This document shows positions 28,181-39,400 of a stretch of DNA of 64,000 nt, piece after piece. The notes beneath the pieces are model-generated. The model was not told where the DNA came from. It did not search any database and saw only the letters and a list, made by a program, of their open reading frames with translations. This DNA is from CAVXTT01 sp963764685 (GTDB lineage: Bacteria; Bacteroidota; Ignavibacteria; Ignavibacteriales; Ignavibacteriaceae): the NCBI GenBank assembly GCA_963764685.1, contig CAVXTT010000018.1, positions 124,001 to 188,000 on the forward strand, in the 5' to 3' direction. Position 1 is the first letter of the stretch. Each line of letters starts with the position of its first letter. Position numbers and translations under genes: made by a program.

Positions 28181-29025
28181 ACTTAAAACTATTTTATTTA
28201 TTGTACTTTTTGGTTTAAGTCCTCTTCTTGCTCAGGTACAGAAAGAGCCGCAGGATTCCTCCGGATTCCTTAATGGCAAAACTATATCACTGGCAGCAGT
28301 CTCGGGCATCTATATTGCCACAATGATAGATTCATATGTTACCTGGTGGAAAGATGATCAGCAGCCGTTCAGTTTTATGAATTCAAACTGGCTGGATAAC
28401 CCGGGGGAATATGGAATTGATAAATTGGGACATTTCTACACATCTTATTTCTTCTTTAAATTTCAGAAGGGTATTTTTCTGCTGGGAGGCTATAGTGATG
28501 CTACGGCAGATATTCTTTCCGCATCATTAACACTCGGTATGGCTTTAATAATAGAAGTAGGGGATGGGTATTCCCAATATGGTTTTGATGTAAAAGATCT
28601 TATCTCAAATATCAGCGGACTAACCTATGCCTATCTGCAGGGGAAAATTCCGGTGCTGAATAATTTTGATTTTAAGTGGAGTTACTTTCCTCCCGGACGG
28701 ATGGCAGTTCCCTCCGAAATTCAGCAGTCATTATGACGGACATATTTACTGGCTCTCCTGTAATATTGCAGGATTATCTCCCTCCACCGTCGGAAAAATA
28801 TGGCCTGCCTTTTTACATCCGGCTGTCGGTTACAGTGTAGGAAAGGGAGCAACTGAAAGGGAATTTATTATTGGACTCGATCTTGATCTGTATTACTTCT
28901 TAAAGTCAGATAATAAGTATATTGACTTCACCGGTAAAACCCTTAACCTTTTTCATTTACCAATGCCAGGTATAAAGCTTTATGAAGACAGACCTGCGGA
29001 ATTTAAATTACTGTTGCTTAATTAA
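28170..29025 (+). pseudogene. DUF2279-like protein (YfiM type), frameshifted
   Basis: Exported protein of about 285 residues. TTG 28170 (or TTG 28158) starts the signal peptide ISKLKTILFIVLFGLSPLLAQ. Motifs typical of DUF2279 are GIDKLGHFYTSYFF (about 85), a small-residue helix near ADILSASLTLGMALIIEVGDGYS and FPPKFSSHYDGHIYWLS. One extra base near 28690-28715 separates FDFKWSYFPP from GWQFPPKF; the first frame ends at 28736 and the second runs to 29025. The gene overlaps the preceding outer-membrane gene by 11 bases, suggesting coupled expression. Role unknown. Confidence 0.65.
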
Positions 29026-29075
29026 GTAGATATGTAGTTAAATTATTCTAATATATTAATTTTTATTATTACAAA

Positions 29076-29423
29076 ATGTCATTTCATAAAATTTCTGAAG
29101 AGGGTGTTTCAATTATTACCGTTAACCTGAAGCATGCCACAACAAAAGAATCCGGTGAATTCAAAAAGCTTGTTAACAGCGAAGTTGATAATGGCGTTAA
29201 ACATATTATCATAGATATGAATGAATGCGAATATATCGACTCAACATTTCTTGGTGTTATACTGGCAGCATTTAAAAAAACAACTGCGGTTGGAGGGGAT
29301 ATCAGGCTTGTTGGTTTTAAAGCCTCTGCTCAATCGGTAATGGATATAACCGGAACATCACGGATCTTTAAAATTTATCCTTCCATCAAGCAGGCGCTCA
29401 GCAGTTTTTCAACTGCCGCCTGA
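29076..29423 (+). CDS. STAS domain anti-sigma factor antagonist-like protein
   Basis: Single STAS domain of 115 residues, cytoplasmic, resembling SpoIIAA/RsbV. The phosphorylation-site region DMNECEYIDSTFLGVI (about 48-63) carries the conserved Asp-Ser pair. The gene immediately upstream of a SpoIIE-type phosphatase implies that the phosphatase dephosphorylates this STAS protein in a partner-switching pathway. The kinase/anti-sigma partner (RsbW-like) is not in the window. Confidence 0.9.
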   Translation: MSFHKISEEGVSIITVNLKHATTKESGEFKKLVNSEVDNGVKHIIIDMNECEYIDSTFLGVILAAFKKTTAVGGDIRLVGFKASAQSVMDITGTSRIFKIYPSIKQALSSFSTAA

Positions 29424-29509
29424 GGAACCTGCCGTCCGTAATAATTTTATTGTACGCTTGAAAGAGTTTAGTAAATTTGCTTTAATAATAATAACTCTTA
29501 AGACCGAAG

Positions 29510-31957
29510 ATGTCTAAAACAAGAATTCTTCTCTGGTTTTTCCTGTCCACAGCTGCTGCACTTTTAATATATAATAGTCTCTTTGAGAAGGTTCACCCTC
29601 TCGGAGGTCTTAACCTCAAGATTGATGAATCCGAGATCCGGCAGCGTTCAGCTATTCTCCTTGATGATTTTAAAATAAAAACCGATAGCCTGAAACCGGA
29701 TATAACACTCATTTCCAACAAGGATCTAATGCAGCAGCTCCAGGTGGAAAAGGGATTAGACCAAGCTAACAGACTTATGAGAAGTGATATTGCTGTTTTT
29801 TACTGGGATATCGTATGGTCTAAAAAGGATCGTTCAAATATTACAATATCAGGCTCAGGGTCGCGCCGGAACCGTGATTCCCGGGGAGAAGATCAAATCA
29901 GTTTAAGTTATTCAGTCAGAGGAGATCTTTTAGAATTTACAAGATACGACCTTGACTCGGTAAACCTTAAGAAAATAACATTCGATGAAGCCAGAGGGAT
30001 CGCTGATTCTTTTCTCGTAAAATATACTTCGCTTGAAAATATCTCGACTGATTCATTAAAATTCTCAGACACGGCAATAAATCATTATACACTAAAGACT
30101 GAGGAAAAAAGCGAGAGCGGAGATAGAACAGAAAACAAGTTTATCTGGACAGGAAAATCAAGATATCTGAATAATGATATGAAAGTTACACTCGTCCTGT
30201 CCGGGGAACTGGTCTCAAATTTTAAGATCGAGGAGATCGTTCCCTCAGATAAATATTCAAGCGATATTCAACCCATCTTTCACGCGATAGCACAAATACT
30301 TTTCTATATAGTTATATTTATTCTGATTGCAATTGTAGCTTTCAGAAGGATAAGGGCTTTCGAGATAGGATTCAGAACAGCCGTCATTATGGGACTTCTG
30401 ACTGCAGTTCTTTTTGGCATTGAGCTGTATTTTATGATAGGAGATCAGCTGGGATGGGAAATACTTCTCCCGCTTCTTCTGGGACCTGTACTTTACGGTG
30501 CTGCAATAATTCTGCTCTGGGCAGTAAGCGAAACAATTACAAGAGAAACCTGGGAGGAAAAATTTATATCCACAGATCTCCTTACAAAGGGCTACTCGCT
30601 GCATTCTAAAATAGGTACTGCTTTTTTAACAGGTTCCTCCGCCGGGTTTTTGATTGCTGCCATCTGGCTGCTTTTATTTTATGCAGCATCATTACTTTTC
30701 CCTGTCTCATATATAATTGAAGATAATCAATTCCTTGGCAACGTTAATTCAGCTGCTCCCGTTTTTACACTTTTTATACATAACATATATGCCGCAATTT
30801 TTATTGCTGCGGTATTTTTCCTCTTCCTTTGTTCAGGATTAAAAAGAAGGTTCAGTACATTTCTGCCGCTGCTGCTTATAACATCAATTTTATGGGGCAG
30901 CGTAAATATGGAAAAGATAAATCCTGTTTACCTTGCTATAATAATTGAGATGGCAGCAGGCGCACTTCTTGTTTATCTGTTTTATAAAACAGATGTTCTG
31001 ACTGTGATTATAGCCCTTGCTGCTTTCAATATGATGAGCGGTGCATTTACTTTTTTCAAATCAGGCAATGTGAATTATTCAGAGCCGGGGTATTTACTGC
31101 TGTCATTATTTGTCCTCCTAACCATATATTCGATAATTACACTCTTTACACAGGATAAAGTGACCGATTTTAAGAATATTACCCCCGCATTTGTTAAGAA
31201 TATTACCGAGCGTCAGCGGCTGCAGAGGGAACTTGAAATAGCGAGAGATGTACAGATGAGTTTTCTTCCGCAGCGCACACCGGAGTTCAGCGGCTTACAG
31301 GTTGCCTCGCGCTGTCTCCCTGCACTGGAGGTCGGCGGAGACTATTATGATTTTGTAAAGCTCAGTGATAAGAAGCTTGGCATCATCATAGGTGATGTTT
31401 CCGGTAAGGGTACCCAGGCAGCTTTTTATATGACATTGACAAAAGGTTTCCTTAAAGCACTTTCAAAAATGTCGGAATCATCATCCGAAATGCTGATGAA
31501 AATGAATGAGCTCTTTTATGAAAACGTGGAGAGAGGTACATTCATTAGTATGATATACGGAATATTTGATATCGAAGAGAAGACACTAACCTTGGCACGT
31601 GCCGGTCATAATCCGGTAATTGCCAGAAAAACAGCTGCAGGAACAATCCAAAAGATTGATCCAAAGGGCCTCGCCTTAGGTCTTGAGAAAGGGAATATCT
31701 TTAATAAAACATTAAAAGAAATGAATGTCCCTTTTGAACAGGGAGATGTATTTGTCTTTTATACAGACGGCTTTACAGAAGCAATGAATAAAACTAAAGA
31801 TGAATACGGAGAAGAAAGGCTAAGTGAAGCTGTTGTAAAATATTCAGACCGCTCAGCTGAAGAAATTATGGATGTAATCTTTAACGATGTAAAAGCGTTT
31901 ATAGGAAAAGCCAAACAACACGATGATATGACAATGGTGGTGGTGAAAGTAAAATAA
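29510..31957 (+). CDS. Membrane-anchored SpoIIE/RsbU-type PP2C phosphatase
   Basis: Protein of 815 residues. TM1 is at about 7-22, an extracytoplasmic domain at about 25-255, a bundle of about eight further TM helices at about 265-545, and a cytoplasmic C-terminus. The C-terminal PP2C/SpoIIE domain (about 575-813) shows the RsbU-type linker REIARDVQMSFLP-like segment (LEIARDVQMSFLPQ), metal-binding GGDYYDF and GDVSGKGTQAA, and the terminal Asp in KQHDDMTMVVVK. It likely dephosphorylates the STAS protein encoded 86 bases upstream in response to an envelope or membrane signal. Confidence 0.9.
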   Translation: MSKTRILLWFFLSTAAALLIYNSLFEKVHPLGGLNLKIDESEIRQRSAILLDDFKIKTDSLKPDITLISNKDLMQQLQVEKGLDQANRLMRSDIAVFYWDIVWSKKDRSNITISGSGSRRNRDSRGEDQISLSYSVRGDLLEFTRYDLDSVNLKKITFDEARGIADSFLVKYTSLENISTDSLKFSDTAINHYTLKTEEKSESGDRTENKFIWTGKSRYLNNDMKVTLVLSGELVSNFKIEEIVPSDKYSSDIQPIFHAIAQILFYIVIFILIAIVAFRRIRAFEIGFRTAVIMGLLTAVLFGIELYFMIGDQLGWEILLPLLLGPVLYGAAIILLWAVSETITRETWEEKFISTDLLTKGYSLHSKIGTAFLTGSSAGFLIAAIWLLLFYAASLLFPVSYIIEDNQFLGNVNSAAPVFTLFIHNIYAAIFIAAVFFLFLCSGLKRRFSTFLPLLLITSILWGSVNMEKINPVYLAIIIEMAAGALLVYLFYKTDVLTVIIALAAFNMMSGAFTFFKSGNVNYSEPGYLLLSLFVLLTIYSIITLFTQDKVTDFKNITPAFVKNITERQRLQRELEIARDVQMSFLPQRTPEFSGLQVASRCLPALEVGGDYYDFVKLSDKKLGIIIGDVSGKGTQAAFYMTLTKGFLKALSKMSESSSEMLMKMNELFYENVERGTFISMIYGIFDIEEKTLTLARAGHNPVIARKTAAGTIQKIDPKGLALGLEKGNIFNKTLKEMNVPFEQGDVFVFYTDGFTEAMNKTKDEYGEERLSEAVVKYSDRSAEEIMDVIFNDVKAFIGKAKQHDDMTMVVVKVK

Positions 31958-32107
31958 AAATTTTTTAGGTGTGATATAAAGATCATTCTGAAAATTTTAT
32001 TAAAGTACATATTGACATTTATCCTGCTATTTTTATTTTTGTATCAGAGATAAGGACTTCGGTTCTTGTTTCGGTTTTAATACATTATTAATTTAATTAT
32101 TAAAATT

Positions 32108-32161
32108 GATGGATAGTTAGTACACGGCGTCAAACCCGTAGAAGGCTATCCATCTTTTTTA
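32108..32161 (+). terminator. Branched stem-loop followed by T tract
   Basis: GATGGATAG (32108-32116) pairs with CTATCCATC (32146-32154), followed by seven T. The 29-base loop contains a small internal hairpin (ACGG/CCGT). It is 150 bases after the phosphatase gene and 80 before the SulP gene. An intrinsic terminator is the simplest reading; a small structured leader RNA for the SulP gene is an alternative. Confidence 0.55.
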
Positions 32162-32239
32162 TACCCGCCGTTAAAATATTTTAAGGACAAAGAAAAAAAT
32201 TCTTATCTTTAATTTATCAATCATTTTTTATTTTCCTTA

Positions 32240-33910
32240 ATGCTCAAACCTAAATTATTTACTCTTCTTAAAGATTATAACAAGAATACATTCATTTCCG
32301 ATCTGTCTGCCGGGGTCATTGTGGGAGTAGTTGCACTTCCACTGGCAATAGCTTTTGGTATTGCGTCAGGTGTTTCACCTGAAAAAGGGATAATTTCCGC
32401 CATTATTGGAGGCTTTATCGTATCCCTGCTGGGTGGAAGTAAAGTCCAAATAGGCGGACCTACCGGAGCATTCATAATTATTGTTTACGGTATTATCAAT
32501 ACTTATGGTGCTAACGGGCTGCTTATTGCAACAATGATGGCGGGCACGATTTTAATGATAATGGGGTTTGCCCGGTTCGGCTCTATGATAAAGTTTATAC
32601 CGCACCAGGTAGTGGTAGGTTTTACCGCAGGCATTGCTTTGATAATATTTTCCACACAGATAAAAGACCTTTTGGGATTAAATATTAAAGTACAGGATCC
32701 GGATTTCTTTGGTCAGTGGGTAACTTACAGTCGGAATTTGTCCTCAATCAATTTCTACGCACTTGGTACGGGAGTATTTGCTCTTATAATAATAATTTTT
32801 ATTCCCCGTATAACCAGAAAGATTCCCGGTTCGCTGATTGCAATAATTTTAACAACAGCAATTGTCTATCTTTTTAAGCTGCCGGTAGAAACAATAGGAG
32901 AGAGATTCGGTAATATCTCTGCTTCAATTCCGGCACCATCAGTTATCCCTGTAAACCTGAGCCTGATAAAAAATCTGATACAGCCTGCTACAACAATTGC
33001 ATTGCTGGCGGCTATTGAATCACTTCTTTCTGCTGTTGTCGCTGATGGTATGATAGGGGGGAGACATAGAAGTAATATGGAATTAATTGCACAGGGTGCG
33101 GCAAATGTTGTTGTACCTCTTTTCGGAGGCATACCTGTTACAGGAGCTATCGCTCGTACTGCAACTAATATCAAGAACGGAGGCAAAACTCCTGTTGCAG
33201 GGATAATCCACGCGGTTGTATTATTACTGATAATGCTTTTCTTCGGCAAATATGCATTGATGATCCCTATGGCTGCACTTGCGGCAATACTTATTACTGT
33301 TGCTTATAATATGAGTGAGTGGAAGAGTTTTATCGCCCTGCTTAAGAGTCCCAGAAGCGATGTAGCCGTACTTTTAACAACATTCGGGTTAACTGTCATA
33401 TTTGATCTTACCCTGGCTATCGAGATAGGAATGGTACTTTCCGTATTTCTATTTATGAGGAGAATGGCAGCCGTTACGAATATTGAGGTTGTCAGGAGAG
33501 AATTTAAGGATGATGGAGATGAAGAAAGTTACGATCCTATGGCAATAGACAGGAAATCTATACCTGACGGGGTAGAAGTTTTCGAGGTAAATGGTCCTTT
33601 CTTCTTTGGTGCCGCTGAAAAATTTAAAGAGGCGATGCGCTTTATTGAAAAGCCGCCTAAGGTCAGGATAATCAGGATGCGGAATGTGCCGGCGATCGAC
33701 GCTACGGGCCTTAACGTGTTATCGGAACTTTTTAAGGAATCAAAAAAGACAAATACCCGTTTAATACTTTCCGGTGTGCACGCCCAGCCGCTGATAGCTC
33801 TGGAAAGGTCAGGATTTTTAAACACTATCGGTTCTGAAAATATCTTTGCCAATATAGATGATTCCCTGATTGCAGCAAGGAAATATCTTGGTTTAATGGT
33901 CACCGGTTAA
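32240..33910 (+). CDS. SulP family anion transporter with STAS domain
   Basis: Inner-membrane transporter of 556 residues with about 12-14 TM helices (about 20-410) and a cytoplasmic C-terminal STAS domain (about 440-550, including MRNVPAIDATGLNVLSEL). The SulP signature is seen in ADLSAGVIVGVVALPLAIAFGIASGVSPEKG-like sequence at about 20-50 and in GGPTGAFI (about 75). Substrates in the family include sulfate, bicarbonate and other anions; the sequence does not decide which. It stands as a single gene. Confidence 0.92.
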   Translation: MLKPKLFTLLKDYNKNTFISDLSAGVIVGVVALPLAIAFGIASGVSPEKGIISAIIGGFIVSLLGGSKVQIGGPTGAFIIIVYGIINTYGANGLLIATMMAGTILMIMGFARFGSMIKFIPHQVVVGFTAGIALIIFSTQIKDLLGLNIKVQDPDFFGQWVTYSRNLSSINFYALGTGVFALIIIIFIPRITRKIPGSLIAIILTTAIVYLFKLPVETIGERFGNISASIPAPSVIPVNLSLIKNLIQPATTIALLAAIESLLSAVVADGMIGGRHRSNMELIAQGAANVVVPLFGGIPVTGAIARTATNIKNGGKTPVAGIIHAVVLLLIMLFFGKYALMIPMAALAAILITVAYNMSEWKSFIALLKSPRSDVAVLLTTFGLTVIFDLTLAIEIGMVLSVFLFMRRMAAVTNIEVVRREFKDDGDEESYDPMAIDRKSIPDGVEVFEVNGPFFFGAAEKFKEAMRFIEKPPKVRIIRMRNVPAIDATGLNVLSELFKESKKTNTRLILSGVHAQPLIALERSGFLNTIGSENIFANIDDSLIAARKYLGLMVTG

Positions 33911-34013
33911 GCGAAAGAATTCACACAGCAATTATCAAAACAAAGTATAATTAAGGAATAGTGATCCCTGTCAAAGTACTTATTCCTGTTAAACTGTTAG
34001 CTTCACTATTGCG

Positions 34014-36023
34014 ATGGAAAACTTTATCCGGACAAATATAAAGCGGTATTACTTTACACTTTTTATAATTTTAACGATTCTTATTGCATTATCCGGGGTA
34101 GCATTTTATCAGATCCGTAAGACCGATCTGATACGGGAAAAACATTCCGAATTATCTGCAATAACTGATCTGAAAATAAATCAGGTGTATTACTGGAGGG
34201 AAGACAAGGTTGGCGATGCTGAAGTTATTACAGAAGATCCTTTCTTTATTTCCAGAATAGATTTCTTTTTCAGGACAAGGAATAAAAGCGATCTGAGGGA
34301 AATCAATGAGTGGATCGATTCATTTATTGATCATAAAGGCTATTCTCAAATAAGTATTCTCGATACAAAATTAAGAAGAAGGGGAGGGGATTTATCGATG
34401 AGTATTCCAGACTCCAGTTTTCTTCATAAGGTAATTGAAAACAAAAAAGCTGTCGTGTCTGATCTTTATATGCTTTCCGACAGTTCGATCGTCATGGACT
34501 TGTACGTACCTCTTGCTTATAAGAAAACCGCAGGCGGGAGAGATGTCGGGTTGTTAATACTGAGAATAGACCCCGAAAATTATCTTTACAAAATTTTAAA
34601 AGGATGGCCAAATTCAAGTCCAACCTCAGAAATAGTTTTATGGAGAAAACAGGGTCCGGATAGCCTTGTCTACCTGAACTGGGTTCGGCATTCTCCCAAA
34701 AGACCTTTCTCCCAAAGATTTTCTCTTGAAGATATAGACCGCCCCGTTAATCAGGCATTTAAAGGAAAAAGAGGGATTGTGCAAGGGAGGGATTACAGAG
34801 GTGTGCCTGTACTTGCAGATATTGAAGAGGTTCCGAATACAAGCTGGATACTTATAGCTAAAACTGATCTTGCTGAAGTGTATGCTCCTCTAAGGGAATT
34901 AACTTTTTTTGTCCTTCTTATAGGTATTGTGTTAACCGGAGCAACAGCCGCTATTATCGGTTTTCTTTTCAGGAATCAGAAGGCAGCATTTTATAAAAAA
35001 TTATATGATGCCGAACTTGACAGGAAAGCACTGGTTAAAAATTTTGAGTTCCTTACGAAATATGCAAACGATATTATTCTTCTTACTGATGATAAGGGGA
35101 ACATAAGTTATTCAAATGAGAAAGCAACATCTCTGTATGGCTACTCGGCTGAAGAATTAAGGCGGATGAACATTAAGCATCTGGATGTCTTAAATTCAAA
35201 GGAAGATATACAGAAAATATTTTCAGATGCATCAGACCAGGGGGGATTACTATATGAAGCTGTTCATAGAAAAAAAGACGGTACTGCCTTTCCGGTCGAA
35301 TCAAGCTCACGTTTTATTGAAGTTGAAGGGACTGTATTTTTCCAGAGCATTGTAAGAGATATGACTGAAAAGAAAAGAGCCGAAGAGCATCTTTATAAAA
35401 CCTTAAAAGAAAAAGAAGTACTGCTGAAAGAAGTTCATCACAGGGTTAAAAATAATCTTCAGACAATTAACAGCCTCCTTAATCTGCAGGCAAATACCAT
35501 TGACGACGATAGAACCCGAAGAATTTTCCTCGATGCGCAAAACAGGATTAAATCAATGGCTTTGATACACCAGGAATTATATACGGTCGATCTTGCTAAC
35601 ATTAACACAAATAAGTACATACGCTCCCTTGTCTCTCATCTGGTACATTCATTTGATATTTCACCCGATAAAATAAAGATCACGGAGATTATAGAAGACA
35701 AAATGATATCGATTGATCTGGCTATTCCTCTTGGTCTGATCATTACTGAGATTTTATCAAATACATTCAAGCACGCCTTCCCGGACAGCCGTAGGGGAAA
35801 TGTAGTTATAGAATTGAAGCAAAATGAGAACGAATCATTTTTAAGAATTTATGATGACGGCATCGGCTTCCCTAAAGGATTCGATATGTATAATTCACAA
35901 GGACTGGGAATGCAGCTAATACTTACTTTAACGGACCAGTTGGATGGTACTATCGAAGTGCATAATGACAAGGGGACAGAATTTATACTCCATTACCACG
36001 AACCCACGCTGGTTGAAATATAA
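34014..36023 (+). CDS. PAS domain sensor histidine kinase (HisKA_2 type)
   Basis: Membrane sensor kinase of 669 residues. TM1 is at about 12-32, an extracytoplasmic dCache-like sensor at about 35-290, TM2 at about 294-318, and a PAS domain at about 340-455 (LLTDDKGNISYSNEKATSLYG). The HisKA_2 dimerization region has phospho-acceptor His in EVHHRVKNNLQ (about 473-483), and the HATPase_c domain (about 560-665) has the N box ILSNTFKHAF, DDGIGFP and GLGMQLI. HisKA_2 kinases often signal to response regulators encoded elsewhere; none is adjacent. Signal unknown. Confidence 0.92.
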   Translation: MENFIRTNIKRYYFTLFIILTILIALSGVAFYQIRKTDLIREKHSELSAITDLKINQVYYWREDKVGDAEVITEDPFFISRIDFFFRTRNKSDLREINEWIDSFIDHKGYSQISILDTKLRRRGGDLSMSIPDSSFLHKVIENKKAVVSDLYMLSDSSIVMDLYVPLAYKKTAGGRDVGLLILRIDPENYLYKILKGWPNSSPTSEIVLWRKQGPDSLVYLNWVRHSPKRPFSQRFSLEDIDRPVNQAFKGKRGIVQGRDYRGVPVLADIEEVPNTSWILIAKTDLAEVYAPLRELTFFVLLIGIVLTGATAAIIGFLFRNQKAAFYKKLYDAELDRKALVKNFEFLTKYANDIILLTDDKGNISYSNEKATSLYGYSAEELRRMNIKHLDVLNSKEDIQKIFSDASDQGGLLYEAVHRKKDGTAFPVESSSRFIEVEGTVFFQSIVRDMTEKKRAEEHLYKTLKEKEVLLKEVHHRVKNNLQTINSLLNLQANTIDDDRTRRIFLDAQNRIKSMALIHQELYTVDLANINTNKYIRSLVSHLVHSFDISPDKIKITEIIEDKMISIDLAIPLGLIITEILSNTFKHAFPDSRRGNVVIELKQNENESFLRIYDDGIGFPKGFDMYNSQGLGMQLILTLTDQLDGTIEVHNDKGTEFILHYHEPTLVEI

Positions 36024-36031
36024 AATAGTTG

Positions 36032-36105
36032 TACACCCGGAAGGATTCGAACCCTCAACCTTTTGATCCGTAGTCAAACGCTCTATCCAGTTGAGCTACG
36101 GGTGC
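36032..36105 (-). tRNA. tRNA-Arg (anticodon ACG)
   Basis: Full cloverleaf read on the minus strand, 74 nt: acceptor GCACCCG/CGGGTGT with discriminator A, D arm GCTC/GAGC, anticodon stem TTTGA/TCAAA with loop CTACGGA (anticodon ACG), and T arm GAGGG-TTCGAAT-CCTTC. The CCA end is not encoded. It would read CGN arginine codons after A34-to-inosine editing. It lies nine bases past the stop of the histidine kinase gene, in antisense orientation to it. Confidence 0.97.
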
Positions 36106-36431
36106 ATAAATCATTAAACGGGATACAAATATATTGCCAAAAAGTTATAATTTCAAAACAACTTAATTGAGATCATTTCTGATTTCAAGTCAAGGGGCTG
36201 GTTGCTGCAGGTCACATAAGAATAATACCTTAAAAATGCACTGTTATTATTTGTATATTCATAACAGACAGATAAATAAACTACTCACCCTATCCGTCTG
36301 CAATCAAATGTAATTTGTATTTCTCCAGGCAGAAAATACAATAATAGATTTGGACTATTCAGGCTCAGAATTTCCAAATAAGATCCTCACAAGAAATTAA
36401 TTAATATCTCACATATCATAAGGTAAGTTAA
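36106..36431. other. Intergenic region between tRNA-Arg and the giant BNR protein gene
   Basis: No gene or strong hairpin seen in these 326 bases. It must contain the promoter of the tRNA (minus strand) and of the downstream cargo gene (plus strand). No integrated element is visible next to the tRNA. Confidence 0.5.
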
Positions 36432-39400
36432 ATGAAAAAATACAGTACTCTTTTTCTTCTTCTGCCGACGCTTTTTTTCTTGGCGGCATTCCATCTTTCG
36501 CACAAAATGAAAATGCAGAGAGACTTCCCGTTATCAAGGATGAAGTACGTGACAGGTTCATTGAACGGAATCATGATATCCCTCCACAAAAAGAAAAGAA
36601 TGGCGAACTACCCAAAGAAGAGGCTCTGGTTCCGTCACCGGAAGGTGTTGACGTATTAGTAAATAACAATACAGGTGGTACTGCAACCGGGCAGTTCACG
36701 CAGAGTGAAACCTCGATCCTGGCTTTTGGGAATAATGTGGTAATCGGTTTTAATGATGCAGGTTCTTTTGCATCCGGCAGTCACTTTACCGGATGGTCTT
36801 ACTCAACCAATAGCGGCGCATCATTTATTGATGGCGGTGTACTGCCTGCCAGCGCAATAGGAGATGCCGGCGATCCTGTCCTCGCACGTAATGAAACTAC
36901 GGGGAGAATCTATTTTGCAACACTCGGTTTCAACGCTCCGGGGAATATTCAGGTCTACCGCTCCGATGATGGCGGTATTACCTGGTCTCCACCTGCTAAT
37001 GGCACGCCCGGTGGAAGTTCCGAAGATAAAGAATGGATTACAGTAGACAATTTTGTTGGGGCAGGTAACGGCAATGTTTATCTGATATCTCGTCGGTTTA
37101 GCGGAGCTACAGGTATTTATGTTTACCGCTCAGTGGACGGAGGGCTTACGTTCAGCCCCGGGGTGCTGATCGATCCGGGAAACCAGGGTGCATTTATTGT
37201 AGTCGGTCCCGATCACTCAGTTTATGCGTTTTGGTACGCAGGTCTTAGCGGCCTGAGAGTTCGTAAGTCGGTCGATCAGGGCCTTACATTTGCAGCACCT
37301 GTTACAGTTGCCACCGGTCTGGTTGGAGGAGTTAATGGGGATCTCGGATTGGTCGGTATCAGACAAGGAATAGGTACCCCATCAGCTTTTCGTTCCAGCG
37401 AATTTCCTCACGTAGCCGTTAATCCTGTAAGCGGGCATCTTTATGTTACTTATGATAATAAAGCTGCCGGTGCTGATAAGGCAGATATTTTTTATGTAAT
37501 GTCCACCGACGGAGGTGCAACCTGGAGTGCTCCTGTTCGTGTTAATGATGATGCAACAACAACTGATCAATGGATGCCCACAATTGCTGTTTCACCTAAT
37601 GGCGCTAATATCGGATTTTTCTACTATAGCCGTCAGGAGGATCCAGTTGGTAATAATTTATTCAAGTACTATGGACGAACCGGAATAATCTCCGGCTCAT
37701 CTGTTATTTTGAATCCAAGCTTTCCTGTAAGTGATGTTGCTTCCCTCCCCGAATTTGGCCGCGATGACATAGTTAACCTTGTCTATATGGGAGATTATAA
37801 TCATGCTGTAGCCACAAATTCAAAATTTCATGTAGTATGGGCCGACAACCGGTCTGACTATGCAGCAGGTCCTCCTCGTAAAGACCCCAATGTTTATTAT
37901 GAAGGCATTACAATTGGACCTCCCTGTCCCATTAATCCGGCTACAAACCCAAGTCCGGCAAACGGAGCTACAAATTTAGCAGTTACCGGTAATACACTCT
38001 CCTGGACAAATGGGTCGGGTGCCACACAACTGGAAATATGGTTTGGTGAACTTGGCAATGTTCTGCAGGTGTACAACGGCTCCCCAATTTCATCTTTTTC
38101 GTTAGCTTCGTTTGAACCATTGGACTTTAATAAAATTTACCAATGGAGAATAGTCGGGAAGAATGATACCTGCAATGTCGGCGGTTCTTTCTGGTCTTTT
38201 ACAACAATGCCCGATCCAAATTTAGTAATCGATTCACTTTTCTGTGAACCATTTGAATCCGGACTGGGGGGATGGACAATCACCAATGACGGCGGAACAG
38301 CAGGCTGTGTCTGGATGATAAGAACTGCACCTTTCCCCAATGCATACACTTTACCCCCCGCTGCAACCGGTGGGATAATGACCGCAGATGTTGATGAATG
38401 CGGAAGTGGCAGCTTAATGTTATCGACCGCAACTTTAAACCAGGCATTCGATTTCTCGATTTATACAACTGTAAGGACTGGAATTTGATAATGACTGGCT
38501 GTTTTTGCGGGCAACTGATGAAGCCCACGTCGAAGTAAGCGTGAATGCCGGGCCCTGGGTTGGTGTATGGGATAAAGTAGGTGTAAGTGTTCGTAATTCC
38601 CACGAAGTTGTTGATATAAGTTCTGTCGCAGCCGGGCACGCGAATGTTAAATTCAGATTAAGATCTGTTCAACCTCTCTGGGACTGGTGGTGGGTGCTTG
38701 ATAATTTCTGCCTTTACGGAGAATACACTTTAAGTAATACATTCCCGTTAACAGTAAATGTCGCAAATGGCTGGAATATGGTATCAATCCCCGGTTTACT
38801 TCCTACTAATCAAAATGTTACAACCTGGTGGCCGGGTAAGGATCCTACAGCTGGAGTATTTAAATTCCAGGGTGGATATCAACCTGTAACAGTGGCAAGT
38901 CCGGGAATTGGTTACTGGATGAAGAATCTTGGTGCCCAGACTTATAATACAGGCGACGAGTGGCCCGCAGGCGGTATACAGAAGGTAGCGCACGCTCCGA
39001 TAACTGCGGCGGCCGGATGGAATCTTTTCGGAGGATATGAACAATCAGTTCCTACTTCCGGACTGACAACAACACCTCCTGGACTTATTACTGGATCAGT
39101 CTACGAATATTCAGGCGGTTATGTAACGGCAACAACACTCACTCCCGGTTACGGTTATTGGGTTAAGCTGACAGGCGCAGGATCCATAAATATTCCTTCA
39201 GGCCCGGCTGGCCCAACTAAAGTTGCTAAAGGACCGGCGACAGAGAATCTCGGTAAGATTATTATTATCGATAATGCACAGAAGAGCTACACACTTTATA
39301 CAGTAAATAATGAAGCAGATCTTAGTCAATTTGATCTTCCTCCTTATCCTCCGCAGGGAATGTTCGACGTCCGTTACTCAAGCCAGAGATATGCTGAGAG

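Noticed and set aside
36032..36431. Integrated element at the tRNA-Arg gene
   Set aside because: No integrase, no repeated tRNA 3-prime end and no mobile genes were found next to it.
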